Assembly: GCA_017618435.1 (NCBI GenBank)
Contig: JAFZUH010000194.1
Location: forward strand, 1-12,323
Length of the DNA: 12,323 bases
Direction of reading: 5' to 3'
Origin: Bacteroidales bacterium
Lineage (GTDB): Bacteria; Bacteroidota; Bacteroidia; Bacteroidales; WCHB1-69
The translations under genes were made by a program, and so were the position numbers. This document shows, piece after piece, positions 1 through 4,493 of this stretch. Each line of letters starts with the position of its first letter. Positions within the stretch are counted from its first letter, which is position 1. The notes under the pieces were generated by a model that did no database searches, was not told the DNA's origin, and saw nothing but the letters and a program-made list of their open reading frames with translations.

Positions 1-293
1 CCTGCAGAAACAGCAATCACATAGTCATCGTCCAAATCTTCGTATTCGGCTTTGGATAGGGAGAGGGAATATTCTCCGGGCTTGATGTCTTGGAAAGAAT
101 ACGTTCCGTCACTACCTGTTTGGATGGTTGTTCCTATCGGACGGAGTTTCACATTGGCGTTTTTTACAGGCTCACCTGTAGCATAATCGGTTATTGTACC
201 GTATATTTCACCTGTTTCCTCTTTTTTCTTGCATCCTTGCCATACCATTATCACGGCAAGGAGTATCACTGCTATTGAAAATATTTTTTTCAT
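1..293 (-). CDS. Small lipoprotein with carboxypeptidase-regulatory-like domain (3' end missing)
   Basis: An open frame begins at the ATG at 291-293 and runs off the left edge after 97 codons, so the C-terminus is missing. Residues 1-20 are a hydrophobic signal peptide ending in W-Q-G-C21. This is a loose lipobox, but the charged stretch that follows (CKKKEE) fits Bacteroidetes lipoproteins and resembles the Lys/acidic signal described for surface-exposed ones. From about residue 29 the sequence has the hallmarks of a carboxypeptidase-regulatory-like (prealbumin-type) beta-sandwich: G-x-I/V-x-D-x-x-T-G-E-P-V, then N-A-N-V-x-L, then T-G-S-D-G-T-Y-S-F, then P-G-E-Y-S-L. The start lies 1 nt after the stop of the preceding gene, so it is surely in the same operon. 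It is the third lipoprotein of this kind in a row. The domain is known as an accessory fold that often sits on TonB-dependent receptors; the function of the stand-alone form is unknown. Confidence 0.85.
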   Translation of the reverse strand, partial: MKKIFSIAVILLAVIMVWQGCKKKEETGEIYGTITDYATGEPVKNANVKLRPIGTTIQTGSDGTYSFQDIKPGEYSLSLSKAEYEDLDDDYVIAVSA

Positions 294-294
294 A

Positions 295-663
295 TTAATG
301 TAATTGGAAATCTACTTGGGTTTTACGATCACGATATATAATTACATGTTGCGTACGGGGGTAAATTTCAATACAACACTGTCTACTAGAATGGTATTTT
401 TTTATTCCATGGCTTTTGTCAGCATATTTAAATGCCTCGTCAGGTATAACCATTTCGTAAGTTCCGTCCATCCCTGTTACTGCACTACCGATAGTAGACG
501 CATTGATTGGGTATAAGTCGACTTGTATTCCTGCTGCAGGATTTGACCCATTAAACACAGTCCCATAAACAATAGTTTCATTTGCTCCTTTTTTGCATGA
601 GTTCAGCCCTATACACAACAAAAGAAATAATACTGAATATTTATATAGTTTCATGGTTCTCAT
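295..663 (-). CDS. Small lipoprotein, single beta-sandwich (carboxypeptidase-regulatory-like)
   Basis: The product is 122 aa. A hydrophobic N-terminus ends in the lipobox L-N-S-C23 followed by KK, so the mature protein should be an acylated envelope protein. The ATG at codon 4 is an equally good start (gene then 295-654). Residues 33-75 keep the core of the carboxypeptidase-regulatory-like fold: Y-G-T-V-F, then P-A-A-G-I-Q-V-D-L, then T-G-M-D-G-T-Y-E-M. The C-terminal part is basic and divergent, with a loop that includes a Cys-Cys pair (about residues 95-96), and it ends in a beta-strand-like Q-V-D-F-Q-L-H. It is the least conserved of the three lipoproteins here. It starts 6 nt after the previous stop and ends 1 nt before the next start, which indicates cotranscription. 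No enzymatic motif is seen. Confidence 0.8.
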   Translation of the reverse strand: MRTMKLYKYSVLFLLLCIGLNSCKKGANETIVYGTVFNGSNPAAGIQVDLYPINASTIGSAVTGMDGTYEMVIPDEAFKYADKSHGIKKYHSSRQCCIEIYPRTQHVIIYRDRKTQVDFQLH

Positions 664-669
664 TGTTTT

Positions 670-999
670 TTACTTTTTTTCCATTACCAAACTTACATTG
701 ATTGTTTCTCCACCAATGACATTTACCAATTTGCGGTTTGTTACATAACCGTCTTTTTGTACCGTAAGCGTATATTGTTGGGCTTCAAGTTCCAAGAATT
801 CAAATTGTCCATCTGTACCTGTATAGGTGTTTTTGGCTGTCGGTGTAAGTGTTACTGTGGCTTGTTTCACAGATTCACCGGTAGAAACATCTATCACCGA
901 TCCTACAATATCACCGAAAGTATCATACGCTTCCGGTTTGCAGGCGGAAAAAAGACCTGCTATTGTAAAAAACAATAAACTAATGACTATTTTTTTCAT
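670..999 (-). CDS. Small lipoprotein, single carboxypeptidase-regulatory-like domain
   Basis: This is a 109-aa lipoprotein precursor. Residues 1-19 are a signal peptide with lipobox F-S-A-C20. Nearly all of the mature part (about 29-105) is one canonical CarboxypepD_reg-like beta-sandwich: G-S-V-I-D-V-S-T-G-E-S-V, A-T-V-T-L, Y-T-G-T-D-G-Q-F-E-F, then Q-Q-Y-T-L-T-V and G-Y-V, ending in I-N-V-S-L-V-M-E. It is the clearest example of the three adjacent lipoproteins and defines their common domain. Spacing is 7 nt to the gene before and 6 nt to the gene after, so it lies inside the operon. The domain assignment is firm by pattern. The role (adhesion, scaffolding or a partner of an outer-membrane complex) cannot be read from the sequence. 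Confidence 0.85.
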   Translation of the reverse strand: MKKIVISLLFFTIAGLFSACKPEAYDTFGDIVGSVIDVSTGESVKQATVTLTPTAKNTYTGTDGQFEFLELEAQQYTLTVQKDGYVTNRKLVNVIGGETINVSLVMEKK

Positions 1000-1006
1000 T
1001 TTTCAT

Positions 1007-1762
1007 TTAAAATTTTAAGTTCATAACTATACCGCTATAATCCGGAGCAAAGCAAGGAGCAAAAGACAAAGATTTTCCATCGACAGACAAGTGTGGTTTG
1101 CCCTTTGCCACAGCCCCGTCAATCACATTCCAGATATACAAGGCGACTGCTCCACCAATGCAAGCGTTTCGGGTAATGGCACAAATTCTCGAATTGTGTG
1201 CGTAATATTCCTTCATTTTCGAGTTGTGGGTCTGTGCTATCTTTTGGGAGTAGTTCACCCGCATAAATTCCGTGGTAACAATTCCGCCGATAAGCAATAC
1301 TTCTCCTGTAATAAAAGCAATACCCTTTCCTGTACTTCCTTTGTATATCTGTGCCATACCCGGAACAAATACACGGGCAGAAAAAGGATATTTATCTACA
1401 GAAGATACACTTTCAGGAGTATATGTAGGATTTTTCAGTGTTTGATAAAGGAAATAGGCTGCCCCGTCTTTATCAATATACTCCGCAATATGCGGTGCTT
1501 TCATCCAAATATCATCCATTACCCCAACAGTTACATGCCTGCGACGTTCAATTTCTTGTTGTGCCATTTGCCGCATTTTTGTCAAATCGCTTTCTCCGCG
1601 TATAACAACAACTTCAAGATATGATTTGTCCAAATCTCTGTGGTAAGATTCCGAAGCCCATGTGGGTTTTTGTTTGTTCGTTTGAGCAAAAACAAACGAG
1701 GAAAACGACAGTGTACAGAATATGCACACTGCCGTAAAGAAAACCAAAATTCTTCCTTTCAT
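1007..1762 (-). CDS. Exported DUF5683-like membrane protein
   Basis: This 251-aa protein has a signal peptide predicted to be cut after A26 (S-F-V-F-A|Q). Residues 48-95 form a charged alpha/beta stretch with a helix rich in Gln, Glu and Arg. Its arrangement recalls the LPP20-like proteins encoded just upstream, but this is a weak resemblance. Residues 130-216 match the DUF5683 pattern of Bacteroidetes: P-G-M-A-Q-I-Y-K-G (134-142), a hydrophobic segment at about 146-165, a polar linker, and a second hydrophobic segment at about 193-213 ending in I-W-N-V-I-D-G. The C-terminus ends in aromatic/hydrophobic N-L-K-F, as is common in envelope proteins of this group. It lies 6 nt after one gene and 7 nt before the next, in the middle of the envelope operon. 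The molecular function of DUF5683 proteins is not known to me. Confidence 0.75.
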   Translation of the reverse strand: MKGRILVFFTAVCIFCTLSFSSFVFAQTNKQKPTWASESYHRDLDKSYLEVVVIRGESDLTKMRQMAQQEIERRRHVTVGVMDDIWMKAPHIAEYIDKDGAAYFLYQTLKNPTYTPESVSSVDKYPFSARVFVPGMAQIYKGSTGKGIAFITGEVLLIGGIVTTEFMRVNYSQKIAQTHNSKMKEYYAHNSRICAITRNACIGGAVALYIWNVIDGAVAKGKPHLSVDGKSLSFAPCFAPDYSGIVMNLKF

Positions 1763-1768
1763 AACTTA

Positions 1769-2392
1769 CTACTTTATATCAAATGCTTTAAATGCAGATT
1801 CTCTGAATGCCTGTTCGTTTTTACGCAATTGTTCTTTTGCACTTGCAGGTATGCTGCTCTTGTTTTCCAAATCATCAATGAGTGTTTCTACAAGTTGCTT
1901 TTTGCGAACGAGAATACTCATATACATATTTCTGTAGCCGGCATCATCTACGGGACCGAATTCCCTGCAATCCTCTTCTGTATCGTCAAGAAAACGGTCA
2001 ATAATCTGTTCACCGGCACTTTCAATATGTGAAGCCTCTGAACTTTTGGCATCCATATCCATCTGGTCAAAATAATCACGGACAACCGCTCTGTATTTTC
2101 CGCCGATTTTAGACTTTACTTGTTGGCGAAGACTGTTCAGTTCTTTATTAATAAGAACGGTAAAATCTTTTTCGCCGTCACCGCCAGATTTGATTCTGAT
2201 AAACCCGCTGGCTGCATAGTATTCATTGTCATCGTAACGCTGGCAGGGTTGTACTTCGGTTTGTACTTTTATGGGTGTATTTGCTTCTCTGTTTCTCATT
2301 CTGTCGTTGCGACCGTCTCTATTGCTTTGTGCAAAAATAGCCTGAGAAAAACCAATGCAAAAAACTATCACCAAAAACTTTTTCATTTTCAT
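1769..2392 (-). CDS. Secreted LPP20-like protein, paralogue of the gene upstream
   Basis: The product is a 207-aa secreted protein with a signal peptide cut after A21 (A-I-F-A|Q). There is no lipobox Cys. A basic, Arg/Asn-rich stretch (24-40) is followed by a domain starting near residue 50 with C-Q-R-Y-D-D-N-E-Y-Y-A-A-S-G. This resembles LPP20-like envelope proteins of Bacteroidetes: an N-terminal strand, then a long helix of small residues. Residues 105-130 (RDYFDQMD, then SSEASHIESAGE) are almost identical to the paralogue encoded by 2414-3160, and the C-terminal charged helix (L-R-K-N-E-Q-A-F-R-E) also matches. A second ATG two codons later (2386) could be the true start. The gene is 21 nt downstream of its paralogue and 6 nt upstream of the DUF5683-like gene. 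Tandem duplication followed by divergence is the simplest origin. Function is unknown. Confidence 0.75.
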   Translation of the reverse strand: MKMKKFLVIVFCIGFSQAIFAQSNRDGRNDRMRNREANTPIKVQTEVQPCQRYDDNEYYAASGFIRIKSGGDGEKDFTVLINKELNSLRQQVKSKIGGKYRAVVRDYFDQMDMDAKSSEASHIESAGEQIIDRFLDDTEEDCREFGPVDDAGYRNMYMSILVRKKQLVETLIDDLENKSSIPASAKEQLRKNEQAFRESAFKAFDIK

Positions 2393-2413
2393 TTAGTTTT
2401 GATAAATAAATAA

Positions 2414-3160
2414 TTATTGTCTTTCGTTTTTGAAATCATCATAGGAATCTTGACGGTCTTTTTCAAAAACTTTCCAAGCGTCTTCTCTAAACTTCTGTTC
2501 ATCGAAACGCAAACGGTCCTTTTGTTCTTGCGAAAGTCCCTTAGCCAATGCATCTACAAGACCTTTCTTGCTGATTTTGATACCGATATACATAATGATT
2601 TTGCCTTCTCCATCTGGACGTGTTTGTTCACGACAATATTCCATCACATCATTCAAATAGGTGTCCATAATATTTTCACCTGCACTTTCAATATGGGAAG
2701 CCTCGGAACTGTTTTCGTCAATATCCATTTGGTCGAAATAGTCTCGTATTACTTGTTTGAATGCAGATTTTATTTTTTGTTGCATTTGTTGCCTTGCTGC
2801 TCTCACAGTGGCAGTAGCCAAAGTGTTTTGTTGGTTGAATGCTCTGCGACGGGAAGCCATAGCAGTGTACCATTCTTCGTCATCGGGAATCCAGCAAGGC
2901 ACCTTATAGGTAGTGTATGCTGCTTCTTCGTTAGCTTTTCTGTCTGCTTCCGCTTCTGCAGCGTCGGCTTTTTTCTTTGCTTCTGCTTCTGCTTCAGCGG
3001 CACGTTTGGGTGCATTGCGGATACTATCCATTTTCATTTCATGCAAAAGTCTTGCTTCTTCTGCTTTCATGGCCTTTTTTTCTTTTTTTGTTTGTCCCAT
3101 TACAGGATTGCAAATCATTGCGGCGGCAAATACCACCAATAGAACGAATATGTTCTTCAT
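2414..3160 (-). CDS. Secreted LPP20-like protein with Ala/Glu/Lys-rich coiled region
   Basis: The product is 248 aa when started at the ATG at 3158-3160. The frame is open further up, to 3235, but those codons would overlap the putative -7 promoter box, and the inner ATG gives a clean signal peptide (MKNIFVLLVVFAAAMICNPVMG|Q; cut after residue 22). Residues 24-82 are dominated by Ala, Glu and Lys, including several AE repeats, and probably form a long helix or coiled coil. From C89-W90 onwards (I-P-D-D-E-E-W-Y-T-A-M) comes the same domain as in the next gene, including RDYFDQMD and SSEASHIESAGE at 139-162 and the final L-R-F-D-E-Q-K-F-R-E helix. It is the first gene of a six-gene minus-strand operon. 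The paralogue lacks the coiled region. The family is recognisable as a Bacteroidetes envelope protein, but I cannot assign a biochemical role. Confidence 0.78.
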   Translation of the reverse strand: MKNIFVLLVVFAAAMICNPVMGQTKKEKKAMKAEEARLLHEMKMDSIRNAPKRAAEAEAEAKKKADAAEAEADRKANEEAAYTTYKVPCWIPDDEEWYTAMASRRRAFNQQNTLATATVRAARQQMQQKIKSAFKQVIRDYFDQMDIDENSSEASHIESAGENIMDTYLNDVMEYCREQTRPDGEGKIIMYIGIKISKKGLVDALAKGLSQEQKDRLRFDEQKFREDAWKVFEKDRQDSYDDFKNERQ

Positions 3161-3232
3161 CTCAAAAAACACCGTGTTATATCCCATCCGGTACGTCGGT
3201 TTTAAAATTGTAAAACATATAAAATTTAATTG

Positions 3233-3240
3233 CAAAGGTG
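3233..3240 (-). promoter_or_regulatory. Putative -7 promoter box of the envelope operon
   Basis: Read on the minus strand this is CACCTTTG followed by CA. It matches the Bacteroidetes -7 consensus TAnnTTTG at all fixed positions except the first T. It would place the start of transcription near 3226-3228 and leave a 5' leader of about 65 nt before the ATG at 3160. No TTTG is seen at the usual -33 distance, so the call is tentative. Confidence 0.4.
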
Positions 3241-3271
3241 CAACTTATTTTATTGTTTTGTAGTTGATTGT

Positions 3272-3307
3272 ATTGCCCAAAACAGGCAATTGCCCATTTC
3301 GGGCAAT
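3272..3307. promoter_or_regulatory. Tandem palindromes, operator-like (17-bp period)
   Basis: Four copies of the hexamer ATTGCC/GGCAAT alternate in orientation: ATTGCC at 3272-3277, GGCAAT at 3285-3290, ATTGCC at 3289-3294 and GGCAAT at 3302-3307. They form two dyads, ATTGCC-N7-GGCAAT each, that share the central AT and repeat every 17 bp. The second dyad is a perfect 7-bp inverted repeat around ATTTC. The block lies between the HTH gene, whose stop codon it touches, and the -7 box of the lipoprotein operon. Its geometry fits two dimer sites of a DNA-binding protein. It is not followed by a T-run on either strand, so it is unlikely to be a terminator. An RNA double hairpin is the alternative. 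Confidence 0.6.
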
Positions 3308-3513
3308 CAATGTAAAGATGCTGAGAAAAACTTAAAAAAATCTGTATTGAGGGCTTTACATATTAATAGTAATTGATGAGTGTCTATGATGTCTTTGAGA
3401 AAAATCTTATTGATAGTGCGAGGGTGGACATGTATCTGTTTCGCAAGCCATTGGTTTGTTTTACCTTGGCGGCGTAGTTCGTCCCGAATAAGCGTGCCTA
3501 TGTGTATCTGCAT
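3307..3513 (-). CDS. Small helix-turn-helix (XRE-like) DNA-binding protein
   Basis: The 68-aa product is essentially one helical DNA-binding domain. I-G-T-L-I-R-D-E-L-R-R-Q-G-K (5-18) is helix 1, W-L-A-K-Q-I-H (22-28) and R-T-I-N-K-I-F (32-38) form the helix-turn-helix, and helices follow with D-T-H-Q-L-L-L-I-C-K-A-L-N (44-56) and F-F-K-F-F. This pattern is typical of short XRE-type proteins of Bacteroidetes that have no effector domain. It lies directly upstream of the lipoprotein operon on the same strand, with operator-like palindromes touching its stop codon. A structured repeat element begins about 20 nt upstream of its start codon and may have replaced or rebuilt its promoter; no TAnnTTTG box is visible in front of it. 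Regulation of the downstream operon is a reasonable inference but is not shown. Confidence 0.75.
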   Translation of the reverse strand: MQIHIGTLIRDELRRQGKTNQWLAKQIHVHPRTINKIFLKDIIDTHQLLLICKALNTDFFKFFSASLH

Positions 3514-3570
3514 AATCGTGTTTGCGTTTTTCAGCGTTTGAACTTACCGATGATGCAGGTACACCAACAC

Positions 3571-3623
3571 ATACCTCAGGGACATAAAGAAAGCGTGAAC
3601 TTTACTTATGTGCTCTGAGGTAT
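3571..3623. repeat. Hairpin A of the structured element
   Basis: ATACCTCAG (3571-3579) pairs with CTGAGGTAT (3615-3623), ACATAA (3582-3587) with TTATGT (3606-3611), and AAAG (3590-3593) with CTTT (3600-3603). This leaves the loop CGTGAA and short internal mismatches, for about 19 paired bases in total. Confidence 0.8.
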
Positions 3624-3635
3624 TTGGCGTAACCC

Positions 3636-3700
3636 GCAATATCAAATAAGTTCCGTCCACGCTATGAGTGGACGTTCGCCGAACTTATTCTTGATATTGC
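3636..3700. repeat. Hairpin B of the structured element
   Basis: GCAATATCAA (3636-3645) pairs with TTGATATTGC (3691-3700), ATAAGTTC (3646-3653) with GAACTTAT (3681-3688), and CGTCCAC (3654-3660) with GTGGACG (3668-3674). The loop is GCTATGA. Bulges of 2 nt (3689-3690) and 6 nt (3675-3680, TTCGCC) lie on one side. About 25 bp are paired, far more than expected by chance. Confidence 0.85.
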
Positions 3701-3806
3701 ATCTTTTAATCGCCAAATTTTCAGAGCATATCGAATAAATCGCAAACGCTATGGTTAATAATATGTTTGGTTTAAAATTTACATTCTTGTTTTATTGTTG
3801 TTTTTT

Positions 3807-3956
3807 TTATAGGTTATAAAAACAATCCGCTTCCCATTGGACAGGATTGTGCTTTATGTATTTTGCTATATCGTTTGTTTCTGTTCGTGTGCGTATAATG
3901 TGGTCATGGTATCTTGGTTGCCAAGCAAAGCCTATGTTGTGTTGCAAAATTAGCAT
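3807..3956 (-). pseudogene. Remnant of an IS200-like REP-associated tyrosine transposase (RAYT), C-terminus only
   Basis: A 49-codon frame from the ATG at 3954-3956 to the TAA at 3807-3809 reads like the end of a RAYT/Y1 transposase. It has F-A-W-Q-P-R-Y-H-D-H-I-I-R (residues 10-22), then a helix with N-D-I-A-K-Y-I (28-34), then K-H-N-P-V-Q-W (35-41). In the family, this W-Q-x-x-Y-H-D-H-I-I-R block and the Y-I-x-x-N-P-x-x-W block, which carries the presumed nucleophilic Tyr (here Y33), form the C-terminal quarter of a protein of roughly 150-200 aa. The HUH-motif part is absent: an in-frame TAA lies a few codons upstream of the ATG, and yraN ends at 3985. The gene is therefore truncated and probably dead. 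Its 3' end faces the structured palindromic element, as expected for a REP-flanked RAYT. Confidence 0.8.
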
Positions 3957-3984
3957 TTTTTTACATTATATTAATATATAAAAA

Positions 3985-4350
3985 TTATCGCCAAGTGGTT
4001 TTGTAGGCGTCTTCGATGTGGTGAATGGAGTATTGTTCCCCTTTGAGTACAATGGCGATAATGTCAAAACGGATTTCTTCGGTGTGGTGAAATTTGTCTA
4101 TATATCGTTGGGCGGCGGTGATAATATTTTTTTGTTTTTGCTTGGTTACAAAAACTTCGGGCTGTCCCATATAGGTTCCCGTTCTTGTTTTCACTTCCGC
4201 AAATACGATATATTCATTGTTTTTGGCAATAATATCCACCTCGTAATTGCCACAATGCCAATTTCTGTGCAAGATGGCAAAGCCCTTTTTTTCGAGGTAT
4301 TGGCAAGCCAGATTTTCTCCGTAGGTTCCTATGTCGTTGTGTTCTGCCAT
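3985..4350 (-). CDS. yraN: YraN/UPF0102 family nuclease-fold protein
   Basis: The 121-aa product has the full length of the YraN/UPF0102 family. It opens with the family signature G-x-x-G-E-x-L-A-C-Q-Y-L (8-19), and L-H-R-N-W (27-31) follows. The PD-(D/E)xK-like core is visible as Y-E-V-D-I-I (36-41) and V-F-A-E-V-K-T-R (49-56), with D39, E52 and K54 as the likely metal-site residues. It ends with I-R-F-D-I-I-A-I (93-100) and H-H-I-E-D-A (114-119). The family resembles Holliday-junction-resolvase-type nucleases, but its substrate in the cell is not settled. The gene is divergent from the MurL-like gene. A TAnnTTTG-type box about 20 nt upstream of its ATG makes the start convincing. Confidence 0.9.
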   Translation of the reverse strand: MAEHNDIGTYGENLACQYLEKKGFAILHRNWHCGNYEVDIIAKNNEYIVFAEVKTRTGTYMGQPEVFVTKQKQKNIITAAQRYIDKFHHTEEIRFDIIAIVLKGEQYSIHHIEDAYKTTWR

Positions 4351-4370
4351 TGTTTTGTGAAAAATATCTG

Positions 4371-4378
4371 CAAAAGTA
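4371..4378 (-). promoter_or_regulatory. Putative -7 promoter box for yraN
   Basis: On the minus strand the sequence is TACTTTTG, an exact TAnnTTTG match, followed by CAG. It would give a leader of only about 15 nt before the yraN ATG at 4350. No clear -33 TTTG is seen upstream of it. Confidence 0.45.
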
Positions 4379-4476
4379 TAAAATATTTCTATAAGCCTGT
4401 CATTTTTCTTTCAGCGGGGCATGTATTTTTCTATGTTAAATTTTGTCGCCAACAGCATTTGCATTGATTTTTGTAT

Positions 4477-4484
4477 TATCTTTG
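4477..4484 (+). promoter_or_regulatory. Putative -7 promoter box for the MurL-like gene
   Basis: TATCTTTG is an exact TAnnTTTG match. A TTTG at 4458-4461 could act as the -33 element, although the 15-bp gap is shorter than the usual 19-21. Transcription would start near 4489-4491, only a few bases before the ATG at 4494. Confidence 0.45.
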
Positions 4485-4493
4485 CGTTCAGAT

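Larger units (their letters stand above)
3533..3750. repeat. Structured palindromic element with nested hairpins (REP/MITE-like)
   Basis: This 218-bp element is bounded by the 8-bp inverted pair AGCGTTTG (3533-3540) and CAAACGCT (3743-3750). Inside are two strong hairpins (3571-3623 and 3636-3700) and an outer stem pairing 3608-3629 with 3711-3730: CTCTGAGG..TTTGGCG against CGCCAAA..TTCAGAG, with small bulges. The right arm of the first hairpin (3613-3623) is also the left arm of the outer stem, so the two folds exclude each other. No open frame fits. The nearby transposase remnant at 3807-3956 suggests a REP-type element mobilised by RAYT enzymes. No target-site duplication is apparent. If it is transcribed towards the HTH gene it would form a structured leader. 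Confidence 0.7.

Noticed and set aside
2417..3142. Long plus-strand frame opposite the first lipoprotein-operon gene (241 codons)
   Set aside because: It is very rich in Phe, Cys and Ser, which is the complement of Lys/Glu/Ala codons. The opposite strand has a signal peptide and a conserved paralogue.
3161..3235. N-terminal extension of the first operon gene to 3235
   Set aside because: It would place the start codon inside the putative -7 box and put 25 non-signal residues before a perfect signal peptide.
3272..3307. Tandem palindromes considered as an intrinsic terminator of the HTH gene
   Set aside because: No U-run follows on the minus strand, and the stop codon of the HTH gene abuts the repeat. 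The 17-bp repeating geometry fits an operator better.
3533..3750. CRISPR array or integron attC site as an explanation for the palindromic element
   Set aside because: There are no regularly spaced direct repeats with unique spacers, no cas or integrase genes, and the stems are too long and nested for an attC site.
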